In this document: piece after piece, positions 24,074 to 33,040 of the stretch
How the letters are laid out: each line of letters begins with the position of its first letter
Position numbering within the stretch: the first letter of the stretch is position 1
Assembly (NCBI RefSeq): GCF_003351025.1
Contig: NZ_QPCG01000002.1
Location: 744,001 to 808,000 of the forward strand
Length of the DNA stretch: 64,000 nt
Source of the DNA: Mucilaginibacter endophyticus
GTDB taxonomy: Bacteria > Bacteroidota > Bacteroidia > Sphingobacteriales > Sphingobacteriaceae
Direction: 5' to 3'
The notes under the pieces: generated by a model
Database searches by the model: none
Told to the model about the DNA's origin: nothing
The model's input: only the letters and a program-made list of their open reading frames with translations
Program-made: the position numbers and the translations under genes

Positions 24074-25450
24074 TTAATATAAGGTAAATTCAACCCTGCG
24101 GTTAGCCTGACGACCGGCAGCGGTTTTGTTTGTAGCAATTGGCTGGGTTTGTCCGTAACCGGTTGCTTCGATACGTGATGGATTTGCACCTTTGCTTGCG
24201 AGGTATGATTTAACAGACTCGGCGCGGTCTTTTGATAAACGCATGTTTAAATCTGCAGAACCTGTGTTATCGGTATGACCGGCAAGTTTCAGGCTGAAGT
24301 TTTTATCAACCAGTAACTGCGCTACCCTGTCCAAACTTGGGTATGAATGTGCACGTATAGTTGCTTTACCCAAATCAAACTCAAGGTTTTTGATAGCGTC
24401 TTTAACTACTTTCTTATCTTCTTCGGTTACATAAACTACCGGTTTAGCTAAAGGACAACCAGAACCATCAACTTTTTGACCTGCTGGTGTGTTAGGGCAT
24501 TTATCGTTAACATCCACAACACCATCACCGTCGCTATCTGTAGTTAACTTAGCTAAGTTAGCGTTGGTTGTAGCAAGGTCGCTTGCAAGCTGAGCATTTT
24601 TAGCTTTCTCGGCATCAATTTGCTGTTGCAGTTCCGCACGGGTGCGTTGATTTTCCCATTGATACTCGGTCCGCATAGATGATACCGGGTTATGAACGGC
24701 CATTTGCGGCTTTTTCTTGCTACCCAATGCAAACTCTAAACCAACGTGAGCGTATGAAAACCTGTCATCGCCGCCGCCAAAGTTATAGCCGTCAAAGTTG
24801 TCTGACTGTACAAAGTTAACCTGGTAACCTAAGTCGAGATTGATACCAGGAGCAAGATTGAATTTCAAGCCCGCGCCAATTGGAATGAATACTTCGTTAA
24901 TGTGACCGTTGTCGGTTTTCTTGAAGTTTTCCTGCTGACCACCGGCCGGTGTTATCCTCGGCGTGTAGTTCATATACCCAGCACCAGCAGTTAAGTAGGG
25001 CTGAATGAACGGCCGGTCATGGCGCCAGTTGATGTTTGCCAATGTGAAGTTAGCGCTCAATGCTGCCGACCAATTTAGTTTTGTAGAGTACGAATCATAA
25101 GCAGAAGTACCGGCTGTGGTTACGTGGCTGTTTGATGATGACACCTGGCCACGAAGGAAATCGGCTTGTAAGCCAAATGATGGTAAAATTTGTTTCTTAA
25201 TGTAAGCACCGTATCCAAACTGTTCGCTTGGATTGGTAAAATCCTGTCGGTTATTACGGCCAAATATGGTGTAAGGAGTTAACAGTCCTCCATGTACACC
25301 AATTGACCAGGTGCGTAATTGATCACCGCCTGAAAACGGTTTCACATAATCTCTTGCGGCTGCTGAAGTATCTGGTGATTGAGCGAATAATTTACTGCCA
25401 ACCATTATCCCGGTAAGGAGCAGTGAGGCTTTTTTTAAATTTGTTTTCAT
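24074..25450 (-). CDS. OmpA-family outer-membrane protein with beta-barrel, type 3 repeat and peptidoglycan-binding domain
   Basis: The 458-residue protein has a signal peptide (to about residue 23, SKLFAQ), an 8-strand-type outer-membrane barrel (about 45-240) and a short coiled linker (RTRAELQQQIDAEKAKNAQL). A calcium-binding thrombospondin type 3 repeat follows (DSDGDGVVDVNDKCPNTPAG), then a C-terminal OmpA domain (about 345-458) with the peptidoglycan-binding block LAGHTDNTGSADLNMRLSKD and final RRVEFTLY. It anchors the outer membrane to the cell wall. It is transcribed alone, with its own terminator and a 300-bp upstream region. Confidence 0.93.
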   Translation of the reverse strand: MKTNLKKASLLLTGIMVGSKLFAQSPDTSAAARDYVKPFSGGDQLRTWSIGVHGGLLTPYTIFGRNNRQDFTNPSEQFGYGAYIKKQILPSFGLQADFLRGQVSSSNSHVTTAGTSAYDSYSTKLNWSAALSANFTLANINWRHDRPFIQPYLTAGAGYMNYTPRITPAGGQQENFKKTDNGHINEVFIPIGAGLKFNLAPGINLDLGYQVNFVQSDNFDGYNFGGGDDRFSYAHVGLEFALGSKKKPQMAVHNPVSSMRTEYQWENQRTRAELQQQIDAEKAKNAQLASDLATTNANLAKLTTDSDGDGVVDVNDKCPNTPAGQKVDGSGCPLAKPVVYVTEEDKKVVKDAIKNLEFDLGKATIRAHSYPSLDRVAQLLVDKNFSLKLAGHTDNTGSADLNMRLSKDRAESVKSYLASKGANPSRIEATGYGQTQPIATNKTAAGRQANRRVEFTLY

Positions 25451-25760
25451 ATTTCTAATTTTAATTCTCCGTTTAACATTTAAGAAAAACGTACATTGGA
25501 TAATCCAACATTGATGCCATCAGCATTTGGCAACCGGAAAACCAGGCCTTAAATCAGTCTAAAACAAATCGAAAAAATAAAGTAAAAATTTAATATAAAC
25601 CGTTGATTAACTAAGCGAAACAACGATACTTTTATGATACAATTCAGATTAGTTGAAACACGTAATTTGTATCAATTATTTAACTTTTTGTACCAAATGG
25701 TTAATGAGTTAAAAACAATACAGTTTTGTACAGATAAGGAGTAAATAAACAAAATAGTTG
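25451..25760. other. Intergenic region upstream of the OmpA-family gene
   Basis: This 310-bp AT-rich stretch separates the OmpA-family start from the end of the next minus-strand gene. TTGGAT-A-ATCCAA (25496-25508) is a short perfect inverted repeat about 50 nt before the OmpA start and could be a leader hairpin or operator. No TAnnTTTG box in the right place and no small gene were recognised. Confidence 0.45.
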
Positions 25761-26600
25761 TTAAGCCATTACGGCAACCATATTGAACAGATTTTCGCCC
25801 AGGTTAATATTTCCGCTGACATGGGATGCATCAAACGCGGTCTGTGGATCGATACCTTTGGTAAATACTTTCCAGGCAATATCGGGCGACAGTGTAATCT
25901 TAGTATCCGGCGCAGAACCGGTGTTTTGGGTAAGCATCCAGCCATCGGCAGTTTTGAGCAGAAACCAATTACCTCCGGCTTCACCACTTATGATAATTTG
26001 GATTACCGCACCGGCATTGGCAATAACAGTACGATAAGCATGCGGAAGCCCGCGCATAAATGTATCAATACAGGGGTAGAATAATTCGGCTGTAATAATA
26101 CCCTGCTTACCAACAGCTTCGCGAATTTGTTGCTGATGATGAAACTTTTCGGTGTATTCGCGGGCAATGTGAAACCAATTAACGGACTCCTCCTCTCCCG
26201 CCCAGGCTACCGAAAATGGCGCAGGTGCAAACAGATCAGCTTTTGACATTATTCCGCTGTATTGCTTACCTGTTGTTTCCAAAAGCTCAATAAGCAAAGT
26301 CGGACTCATACGCCTCATGGCTTTCACCCAAGTGGCATTTAATCCATTCAAAAAATCAACTAAATCGTTGTAATTATTGATGGGGACAGAAGGGGGATCG
26401 CCCGCAAATTGTTGGACCATGGAAATAAGGCGCACATTGCCATCAAGCAAATGGGCGGCAATATCCTTCACCGTCCAAAGCTTTGCCAATGTTGGCTTAT
26501 TCCACTCTTCGGCCGATAGGGACTTGAGTAACTCTATCAGCTTTTGATCCAAAAGGGGGAACAGGTGCACTGTTTTAATAGGGACTTCCTGTTCCGCCAT
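25761..26600 (-). CDS. DinB-superfamily protein (MDMPI-N domain with SCP2-like C-terminus)
   Basis: The 279-residue protein has a four-helix DinB/maleylpyruvate-isomerase N-terminal domain (about 10-170). Possible metal ligands are His in WTVKDIAAHLLDG and the His pair in REYTEKFHHQQQI, which match the usual three-His metal site. The C-terminal 100 residues (from IIISGEAGGNWFL) resemble an SCP2-like lipid-binding fold. Actinobacterial relatives use mycothiol, but Bacteroidota do not make it, so the thiol partner, perhaps bacillithiol, is open. It lies 27 nt after an OsmC gene and is probably co-transcribed with it. Confidence 0.75.
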   Translation of the reverse strand: MAEQEVPIKTVHLFPLLDQKLIELLKSLSAEEWNKPTLAKLWTVKDIAAHLLDGNVRLISMVQQFAGDPPSVPINNYNDLVDFLNGLNATWVKAMRRMSPTLLIELLETTGKQYSGIMSKADLFAPAPFSVAWAGEEESVNWFHIAREYTEKFHHQQQIREAVGKQGIITAELFYPCIDTFMRGLPHAYRTVIANAGAVIQIIISGEAGGNWFLLKTADGWMLTQNTGSAPDTKITLSPDIAWKVFTKGIDPQTAFDASHVSGNINLGENLFNMVAVMA

Positions 26601-26627
26601 CTGGTATTTTATTTGTAATAAACTTTA

Positions 26628-27056
26628 TTATTGGGCAGGGTGAACAATCACCTTCCATTTAATTGCGGCGCCTGCTTTTGAGAGCGTTGCTGCAACAGAG
26701 CAATATTTGTTGATAGAGAGTTCGGCAGCGCGTACGGCTTTATCTTCATCAACATCACCATAGATATGAAATTCAATATCCACATCTTCCCATAGTGAAG
26801 GCTCTTTACCGGCCTCACGCTCGCCATTAACCACCATTTTATAGTCGGTTATTTCCTGGCGTTGTTTTTTCAGGATACTGATCACGTCAATTGCCGAACA
26901 GCCGGCAAGACCCATTAAAAGCATCTGCATTGGGCGGATACCAAAATCCTGACCGCCACTTTCCGGACTGCTGTCCATTTTTACGGTGTGTCCATTGGCG
27001 TCAACAGCTTCGAAGCCAAAATCGCCATGTACACGTTTTAATTCAATCTGAGCCAT
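26628..27056 (-). CDS. OsmC-family protein (copy 1)
   Basis: The 142-residue protein is a complete OsmC/Ohr-family member, with GIRPMQMLLMGLAGCSAIDV holding the first redox Cys and INKYCSVAATLSKAG the second. The family reduces organic hydroperoxides in the cytoplasm using the Cys pair. This copy belongs to the YhfA-like branch by its C-terminal pattern. It precedes the DinB-superfamily gene. A second, more distant OsmC gene lies at 29937. Confidence 0.88.
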   Translation of the reverse strand: MAQIELKRVHGDFGFEAVDANGHTVKMDSSPESGGQDFGIRPMQMLLMGLAGCSAIDVISILKKQRQEITDYKMVVNGEREAGKEPSLWEDVDIEFHIYGDVDEDKAVRAAELSINKYCSVAATLSKAGAAIKWKVIVHPAQ

Positions 27057-27146
27057 ATTATCTGGTATTATTGCGCTAAGTTATATAATTAAGTGCTTAT
27101 GCTAAAACACACTACTGTTGTTTAATCGGTTTTGGTAAAAAATGAC

Positions 27147-27563
27147 CTATGTTATAGGTTTTCTGCTTTTAACAGGTATAACCAGCTTTAAACCTGACCA
27201 AACATCGTCAACCGCGCAAACCTTAATATCAACCAGGCCAATTTGCAGGGCAAAGTTCCTGATCAGATCTTCAGTAATATCCGTAACTACTTTTGACGCT
27301 TTTTTGGGCCAGGAAATCCAGATCATGCCATCCTGCTTTATTTGTTTCATGAATTCCGGGAGTTTAGCTTGATATTCATCAGCGTTTTTACTAAAGAAAT
27401 GGATCACATCATTTTCAAGCGAAACATCGGCAGTAAAATAAACACCAGGAGGCATATCGGTAAACAAATCAATGTAATGCTCAGGCGCGTTGACCAGCAA
27501 CAACCTTGCTCCTGATTTTATGCCAAGTTTTTTCGCCAAAGGTGTACCTGAATAGCCAGCCAT
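27147..27563 (-). CDS. DUF3052-family protein
   Basis: The 138-residue protein begins AGYSGTPLAKKLGIKSGARL, the conserved opening of DUF3052. It continues with NAPEHYIDLF, a central DVIHFF strand and GMIWISWPKKASKV, which resembles the end of a Rossmann-like fold. The family has no established function. Its ATG overlaps the TAA of the DinB-like gene upstream by one base (TAATG), so the two are translationally coupled. Confidence 0.82.
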   Translation of the reverse strand: MAGYSGTPLAKKLGIKSGARLLLVNAPEHYIDLFTDMPPGVYFTADVSLENDVIHFFSKNADEYQAKLPEFMKQIKQDGMIWISWPKKASKVVTDITEDLIRNFALQIGLVDIKVCAVDDVWSGLKLVIPVKSRKPIT

Positions 27564-27997
27564 TACAATATATCTTTCAGGTGATGTAACATATGGTCAA
27601 CATAATCGGCGGCAAGCCATTCAACCGTTTGCAGATTTGGCTCCTGTTTGCTGTTATCACAACGGGCGTTTAACCTGCCGGGAGGGTAATTATTCAAAAC
27701 CCGTATAATTTGCAAGTTTAACAATGCCCAAAGTTCAATCAGTTCGTTGATATCAGCGTCCTGGTAATGAGCAGCCGCAACCCACTCCACCTGCTCATAG
27801 GTGAGCCTGAAGTTCTCTTCATAAGAGCAGCGAACAAAACGTTGCAGGTTGATCTGGGCGCTGTCAATCAAATGACCTATCACTTCTTTTTTTGACCATT
27901 TGGTAGGCAATGCTTTACAAGTCCAATCGATATCCTGTCCCTTTAACAATCGTACATCGTCAATAATTTGGCTGAGTTTATTAATCGCCTGGTTCAT
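27563..27997 (-). CDS. Short DinB-family protein
   Basis: The 144-residue protein is a single DinB four-helix bundle: WSKKEVIGHLIDSAQINLQRF gives the first His and DYVDHMLHHLKDIL the C-terminal His pair. DinB proteins are cytoplasmic metal-binding proteins, some acting as thiol-dependent transferases. It is the first gene of a two-gene unit with DUF3052 and is the second DinB-superfamily gene within 3 kb. Confidence 0.82.
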   Translation of the reverse strand: MNQAINKLSQIIDDVRLLKGQDIDWTCKALPTKWSKKEVIGHLIDSAQINLQRFVRCSYEENFRLTYEQVEWVAAAHYQDADINELIELWALLNLQIIRVLNNYPPGRLNARCDNSKQEPNLQTVEWLAADYVDHMLHHLKDIL

Positions 27998-28081
27998 TTA
28001 TCGGTTTTATGAGTAGTATAAAAGTATGAGCATTTCATATTAAACAGCAAAAGCACTAACTTCAGAGCCTTAAACATTACT

Positions 28082-29329
28082 ATGGCGCTTAACTATATCT
28101 GGATAGCTTTTTTTGTAATTGCATTTGTAGTTTCACTCATAAAATTAGTTTTTTTTGGCGATACAGAGGCTTTCAAATTATTGGTTGAAGGATTGTTCAA
28201 TTCATCTAAGTCGTCGGTAATGGATATCGCCTTGCCATTAATCGGTTCTATGGCGTTCTGGCTCGGTATTCTCAATATTGGCGAAAAAGCCGGGGCCATC
28301 AATTTTTTATCGCGAATAGTAAGGCCATTTTTCAGTCGTTTGTTTCCGGATGTGCCTAAAGATCACCCTGCCACCGGTCAGATGATGATGAACTTTTCGG
28401 CCAATTTAATGGGGTTGGATAACGCGGCCACCCCACTTGGCTTAAAAGCTATGGGCAGCCTGCAGGAACTAAATCCCGATAAGGAAACCGCGTCAAATGC
28501 CCAGATCATGTTCCTGGTGCTGCATACTTCCGGCTTACAATTATTACCGGTCACGATCATCGCGCAAAGGGCTATCTTAAACTCTAAAGATCCTGCCGAG
28601 GTGTTTTTACCTTGTATTATTGCTACTTATGTGGCTACCGTTATGGGCCTGATAGCAGTAGCCATTAAACAAAAAATCAATCTTTTTGACAGGGTAATTA
28701 TTGGCTGGCTTGGCGGCGTTACAGCTTTTATCACACTGGTTGTATGGTACTTTACTACTCAGCTAACTAAAGAACAAATCAGTACGGTATCGTCCGTTAT
28801 CAGCAATGTGATGCTGTTTACCATACCCGTGATATTCATTGTTGGCGGACTTATAAAAAAGGTAAATGTATTTGAAGTGTTTGTTGAGGGCGCTAAAGGC
28901 GGCTTTGAAACATCGGTAAAGATAATCCCCTACCTGGTAGCCATGCTGGTTGGCATCAGTGTGTTCAGAAGTTGCGGCGCTTTGGATTACATGAATGAAG
29001 GATTACGTTGGGTTTGCGTTCAATTTAATTTAGATACCCGTTTTGTTGACGCTATGCCGGTTGCTTATTTGAAGCCGCTCAGTGGGTCAGGTTCAAAAGG
29101 CATGATGATAACGGTAATGCAAAACTTCGGCGTCGATAAATTTGCCGGGCGACTGGCAGGGATCTTCAACGGCTCGGCGGATACCACCTTTTATATTGTG
29201 GCGCTATACTTTGGTTCGGTAGGCATTAAAAAATCACGCTACGCTATTCCGGCGGGGCTTATTGCCGATCTGGCCGGGGTTATCGCGGCTATCTTTATCG
29301 CTTACTTATTCTTTGGCCATCAGCCATAA
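28082..29329 (+). CDS. Fused SpmA-SpmB nucleoside-recognition (Gate) membrane protein
   Basis: The 415-residue protein contains two nucleoside-recognition (Gate) domains that are separate proteins, SpmA and SpmB, in Bacillus. The SpmA part (about 1-205) has MNFSANLMGLDNAATPLGLKA (SANLMGLDNAATPLGLKAMG as the core). The SpmB part (about 230-415) has PYLVAMLVGISVFRSCGALD, LKPLSGSGSKGMM and GSADTTFYIVALYFGSVG. About ten membrane helices are predicted. In spore formers these proteins take part in spore core dehydration. Here there is no sporulation, so a general transport or gating role is likely but unknown. Another small membrane protein follows at 29402. Confidence 0.9.
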   Translation: MALNYIWIAFFVIAFVVSLIKLVFFGDTEAFKLLVEGLFNSSKSSVMDIALPLIGSMAFWLGILNIGEKAGAINFLSRIVRPFFSRLFPDVPKDHPATGQMMMNFSANLMGLDNAATPLGLKAMGSLQELNPDKETASNAQIMFLVLHTSGLQLLPVTIIAQRAILNSKDPAEVFLPCIIATYVATVMGLIAVAIKQKINLFDRVIIGWLGGVTAFITLVVWYFTTQLTKEQISTVSSVISNVMLFTIPVIFIVGGLIKKVNVFEVFVEGAKGGFETSVKIIPYLVAMLVGISVFRSCGALDYMNEGLRWVCVQFNLDTRFVDAMPVAYLKPLSGSGSKGMMITVMQNFGVDKFAGRLAGIFNGSADTTFYIVALYFGSVGIKKSRYAIPAGLIADLAGVIAAIFIAYLFFGHQP

Positions 29330-29401
29330 GGGCTGTTTAACAAAGGGTTGCTTTTATTCATCAATTAAATTACTACTTTTATCGCACCCTTTTTTAAACT
29401 A

Positions 29402-29821
29402 ATGACTCAAACTTACCTTAAGGAAAAGCACCTTAAAAAGAAGCGTGCTATGAAAGGCGTATACGCCATTGTGATTGCCGGCGTGATATTTATATTTATT
29501 ATGGCCAAATTTGCCACATCGGGTGGCATTTCAGAAGTGCTTTCGTTCAGTAAAGCCCCCACTGCCGAAGACGCTTATAAGATTGCGACAGAATTTGTTA
29601 CGCCAACCATACGTACCGGAAACATTTCGTTCCCCGATAATAAATACCAGTTTGGTAAAAAGGCCGATTCTATTTTTATTATTAAATCGTACGTACTTTC
29701 GAAAGGCAGCAAAGGCGAAATGAACCGGACTAATTTTGAGGTATTACTGAAATATAATGGTGGCCCTAAATACCTTAAAAAAAGTTGGGCGCTGGTTGAT
29801 ATTAACGAAAGTTCTGAATAA
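29402..29821 (+). CDS. Single-pass membrane protein of unknown function
   Basis: The 139-residue protein has a Lys-rich N-terminus (KEKHLKKKRAMKG), one membrane helix (about 19-36, VYAIVIAGVIFIFIMAKFA) and a soluble C-terminal part with a KAPTAEDAYKIATEFV helix and beta strands. The soluble part would face the periplasm by the positive-inside rule. I do not recognise the family. It lies 72 nt after the SpmAB gene and may depend on the same transcript. Confidence 0.65.
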   Translation: MTQTYLKEKHLKKKRAMKGVYAIVIAGVIFIFIMAKFATSGGISEVLSFSKAPTAEDAYKIATEFVTPTIRTGNISFPDNKYQFGKKADSIFIIKSYVLSKGSKGEMNRTNFEVLLKYNGGPKYLKKSWALVDINESSE

Positions 29822-29823
29822 AT

Positions 29824-29896
29824 AAAGTCAGAAGCATGAAGTCGAAAGTCAAACGTTAGACTCCTTGCCTTCTTTAAACTTGGCACTTATGACTTT
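29824..29896. repeat. Second AAGTC-unit hairpin repeat
   Basis: Arms 29824-29848 and 29872-29896 pair at 18 of 25 positions. Like the element at 4881-4939 they consist of AAGTC/AAAGTC units about 7 nt apart, and the right arm contains CTTATGACTTT, also seen there as CTTATGAC. More unit copies follow to about 29912. It starts right after the stop codon of the preceding gene. Confidence 0.65.
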
Positions 29897-29936
29897 AGAC
29901 TAAAGACTAATCGTAACTTACTATAACAATAGCCTT

Positions 29937-30350
29937 ATGGAAGAAACCGGAATTGAGTTGATAGAAAGCGCCACCGCATTTATAGGGCATACCCAGTATC
30001 AAACAATAGTTAATAGTGGCGGGCACGGTCTCATAACCGACGAACCATTGAAAGCCAATGGCAGCAACACCGGCATGAACCCCTTTAGTTTATTGCTGGC
30101 CAGCCTTGCAAGCTGCACGGTTATTACCCTGCGCATGTATATCGACCGCAAAATGTGGCCTATAGAAGAAATCAAAGCCGATATTGAGATGTATAAAACT
30201 TTAAGCGGCACACGTATTGAAACCAAGCTAAGTTTTAAAGGCGAAGTTAACGACGAGCAGCGGGACAGGCTACTTAAAATAGCAAACGCTTGTCCGGTTC
30301 ATAAAATACTGATTGGCAATATTGACATTAACACAAATATCAGCGCATAA
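29937..30350 (+). CDS. OsmC-family protein (copy 2)
   Basis: The 137-residue protein has the OsmC layout, with PFSLLLASLASCTVITLRMY containing the first Cys and KIANACPVHKILIGNI the second. The CPVHK ending marks the branch often found fused or next to alpha/beta-hydrolases and in thiol-peroxidase-type OsmC proteins. It would act on organic peroxides in the cytoplasm. It is monocistronic, with the repeat before it and a terminator directly after it. Confidence 0.87.
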   Translation: MEETGIELIESATAFIGHTQYQTIVNSGGHGLITDEPLKANGSNTGMNPFSLLLASLASCTVITLRMYIDRKMWPIEEIKADIEMYKTLSGTRIETKLSFKGEVNDEQRDRLLKIANACPVHKILIGNIDINTNISA

Positions 30351-30353
30351 AAA

Positions 30354-30382
30354 AGTCCGCGCGGCAAAAAGCTACGCGGACT
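30354..30382 (+). terminator. Intrinsic terminator of the OsmC gene
   Basis: AGTCCGCG (30354-30361) pairs with CGCGGACT (30375-30382), four bases after the stop codon. The T run after the stem is poor, so efficiency is uncertain. Confidence 0.65.
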
Positions 30383-30453
30383 AAATCACTCTAAAACAAT
30401 CACCTCTTAAAAAAGAAGTATTTGTAAATAATTAAACAAAAAGGTAATTACCA

Positions 30454-30500
30454 GCCTGTTAAATTACTTGCAAGTACAAATGTACCCATAAATAACAGGC
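30454..30500. other. Nested inverted-repeat structure between convergent genes
   Basis: GCCTGTTA (30454-30461) and TAACAGGC (30493-30500) form an outer stem. Inside it are CTTGCAAG (30468-30475) and GTACA-AA-TGTAC (30474-30485). It lies in the 190-bp gap between the convergent OsmC and TetR genes. It may be a 3' end structure or a small RNA; no family was recognised. Confidence 0.4.
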
Positions 30501-30569
30501 CCGGCATTAAACAGGCAATTCATTTGACGGCTAACTGACAGTACAGGCTTTTTATACCTTCGGATGACT

Positions 30570-31187
30570 TTAAGCCATTAGTCCCTTGATAAAAATATCA
30601 AGCAAAAGCAGTTTTTTGGTGTGGATTTCTTCGAGATGTTCCTTACGCGGGAAGTTGGTTTTCTTTTGAGATATGGCCCCAACCCTGATACCATGTAGAG
30701 CATCCATCAATACGTCAACAATCTCTTCAGGGTTGTTTACCGGCTTTATCGCACCTTTATCAACCTCGATTTTAATGGCATTACTTAACAGGTTCAATTC
30801 CGCGCTATGCACTTCACCAACTATTTGCCAGATGGTTTCGGGGAGGTTTTGCTCATTAAGCCTGAAAAAATCAAAAAAGTTGTAATTATTAACAATAAAC
30901 TCGTGATGGGTATTTACCTGGAATGTGAATGCCTCTTTTAAGTTAGTGAAGCTATCTAACCTGCTCTCAAGCGTTTTTAAATAGTCGGCAGCAAGCTTGC
31001 GCATTACGGCTATGTAAAGCTGGCTTTTATCCGGAAAATAATAATAAAGCAAAGCTTTTGACATGGATAAGTCACCGGCTATTTCGTTCATGGTTGTTTT
31101 TGAATAACCATAATGTAAAAAACGCTGGTGCGAGGCCTCTAAAATTTTCTCCCTTTTAATATCCTGCTGGTCATTAGCTGCTGCCAT
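30570..31187 (-). CDS. TetR-family transcriptional regulator
   Basis: The 205-residue protein has a TetR-type helix-turn-helix at about residues 12-58 (ILEASHQRFLHYGYSKTTMN, then LSMSKALLYYYFPDKSQLY) and a helical ligand-binding domain. It is divergent from the MscS-type channel gene; the gap carries AAGTCA-15 nt-TGACTT (31222-31248), a possible operator. The ligand and target are unknown, with the channel gene as the closest candidate. Confidence 0.88.
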   Translation of the reverse strand: MAAANDQQDIKREKILEASHQRFLHYGYSKTTMNEIAGDLSMSKALLYYYFPDKSQLYIAVMRKLAADYLKTLESRLDSFTNLKEAFTFQVNTHHEFIVNNYNFFDFFRLNEQNLPETIWQIVGEVHSAELNLLSNAIKIEVDKGAIKPVNNPEEIVDVLMDALHGIRVGAISQKKTNFPRKEHLEEIHTKKLLLLDIFIKGLMA

Positions 31188-31364
31188 GTGAAAAATTTTG
31201 CTTAAAAACAGGTAAACAAATAAGTCAATACAATCGATTTCCTGACTTTTTTAACAAAACTATCAAAAATTCATCAAATAAGTGTGGCAACCCCCTTCTG
31301 CAGGGCATTTGCTAAAACAATTTTACATTCCAACTATTTTATAGGGGACACCAATTTTTTGATT

Positions 31365-32492
31365 ATGGATATTGGAAACAGATTACCACCCGATTTGCTT
31401 GAATTTTCGCAACGGATCCCTGCCTTTGCCTGGAACCTGATCATCATCGCTTCGGCAATACTTATTGGCCTTGTCACTAAATTTATCATTACAAAATTAT
31501 TCAGGATCTATGCTCAGCGCAAAGACACTGATTATTCCATACTACGATCAATAATTGTAAACCTTGGCCCGGCGGTTGCTTACTTCATACCATTGTTCCT
31601 TTTCAACCTCCTATCACCACTAATGCGGATGAACAAGCTCTATTATCAACCGCTTGATAAAACCATAGAGATCTTGCTTACTATATCGTTCGCTGGCATT
31701 ATTGTACGCTCGGTGCGCATTCTGGAGGATTATATTTATCACACTTACGACCTTAATAAGGTTGATAACCTGAAAGAGCGTAAGGTGCGAACGCAAATTC
31801 AGTTCATCCGCAAGATCATCGTGGTAACCATCATCTTTTTAACTATCGCTATTATCCTGCTTAGCTTTGAAAGTATGCGAAAGATAGGCACAGGCTTACT
31901 CACCGGTGTTGGTATAGGCGGTATTATTGTAGGCTTCGCGGCGCAAAGTTCATTGGGTAACCTATTGGCGGGTTTTCAGATTGCATTTACGCAACCTATC
32001 CGCATCGATGATGTTTTGGTTGTTGAAGGCGAGTGGGGCCGTGTAGAAGAGATCACCCTCACTTATGTAGTGCTAAAAATCTGGGACGAACGGCGCCTGA
32101 TACTGCCCATCAATTATTTTATCCAAAAGCCTTTTCAAAACTGGACACGCACTTCGGCGGATATATTGGGTACTGTTTTTTTATATATGGACCACACAGT
32201 TCCGGTTGATGCCATCCGTGAGGAATTTGAACGTCTGATTGTAAAATCAACCCTTTGGGATAAACGGGTTAAAGTAGTACAGGTAACCGACGTGCGGGAG
32301 CATACCATCGAAATCAGGGTACTAATGAGTGCAAGCACCTCTTCAAACGCTTTTGACCTGCGTTGCTATATCCGCGAAAACCTGATCACCTTTATCCAAA
32401 AGAATTTCCCGGGCAGCTTGCCGCGTTCACGTAATGAGCTCAGCAATTTGGGCGAGCTTGAAAAATATATTCAGCCTGTAGCGGGAGCTTAA
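31365..32492 (+). CDS. MscS-family mechanosensitive ion channel
   Basis: The 375-residue protein has four N-terminal membrane helices and the MscS pore-lining helix TGVGIGGIIVGFAAQSSLGN, followed by the beta domain (IDDVLVVEGEWGRVEEITLT, ILPINYFIQKPFQNW) and a cytoplasmic C-terminal domain. It would release solutes during osmotic downshock. The ATG at 31365 is preferred because it begins just before the first helix; the open frame extends to a GTG at 31284 through sequence that looks non-coding. Its stop overlaps the stop of the convergent DUF4126 gene by 4 bp. Confidence 0.9.
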   Translation: MDIGNRLPPDLLEFSQRIPAFAWNLIIIASAILIGLVTKFIITKLFRIYAQRKDTDYSILRSIIVNLGPAVAYFIPLFLFNLLSPLMRMNKLYYQPLDKTIEILLTISFAGIIVRSVRILEDYIYHTYDLNKVDNLKERKVRTQIQFIRKIIVVTIIFLTIAIILLSFESMRKIGTGLLTGVGIGGIIVGFAAQSSLGNLLAGFQIAFTQPIRIDDVLVVEGEWGRVEEITLTYVVLKIWDERRLILPINYFIQKPFQNWTRTSADILGTVFLYMDHTVPVDAIREEFERLIVKSTLWDKRVKVVQVTDVREHTIEIRVLMSASTSSNAFDLRCYIRENLITFIQKNFPGSLPRSRNELSNLGELEKYIQPVAGA

Positions 32493-32974
32493 ACCAACTT
32501 ACTTAAGCTGATCCCTGCCCCAATTACCAAAGCGTCTTCGGCAGCACCTATCAACGGATCGGCGATATGATTGGCCTTGACTATGTTTTTGCGTAAATAA
32601 TAGCTGGCATAAGATGCTGCTATTGCCGCTGCCCCTCCTATCAATGCCCCGGTTAACGTTTTGCCACCAACCGCTTTATATATACTTGCACCGGCTAAAG
32701 CACCTGACAAGCCTCTGCCGGCTACGCCTGCCGGCTCTATTCGGTTTGGCGTTGATGGTAATTTATCGGCGATAAGCTCAGTGACAGATAATACCTTCAA
32801 AACTGCGGCAACCGTTGTTGATTGCATGAACCTTAACGATGATTTCTCCAGCCTTTTTGATGGATGATTACTAAGTATATGCGTGGTTATAACCGGGGCC
32901 GATAAGGTACGCATGCCGGCTAATGTACCGATGCCAATCACCGGCCAAATTGGGTTTGATACTTTAAGTTTCAT
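32489..32974 (-). CDS. DUF4126-family membrane protein
   Basis: The 161-residue protein matches DUF4126: an N-terminal GIGTLAGMRTLSAPVI block, TELIADKLPSTPNRIEPAGV in the centre, then a Gly/Ala-rich segment (LTGALIGGAAAIAASYASYY) and a C-terminal DPLIGAAEDALVIGAG motif. Four hydrophobic segments are present. Function is unknown. It is a single gene converging on MscS. Confidence 0.85.
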   Translation of the reverse strand: MKLKVSNPIWPVIGIGTLAGMRTLSAPVITTHILSNHPSKRLEKSSLRFMQSTTVAAVLKVLSVTELIADKLPSTPNRIEPAGVAGRGLSGALAGASIYKAVGGKTLTGALIGGAAAIAASYASYYLRKNIVKANHIADPLIGAAEDALVIGAGISLSKLV

Positions 32975-33040
32975 TTCGCTTCAAATACTTGATTTAAGAA
33001 CCCAAAACGTCGTATTATGTTCTGTTTCATAGATACAAAA

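Noticed and set aside
28082-29329. Sporulation capacity suggested by SpmA/SpmB
   Set aside because: No other spore gene is present, and the family is widespread in non-spore-formers.
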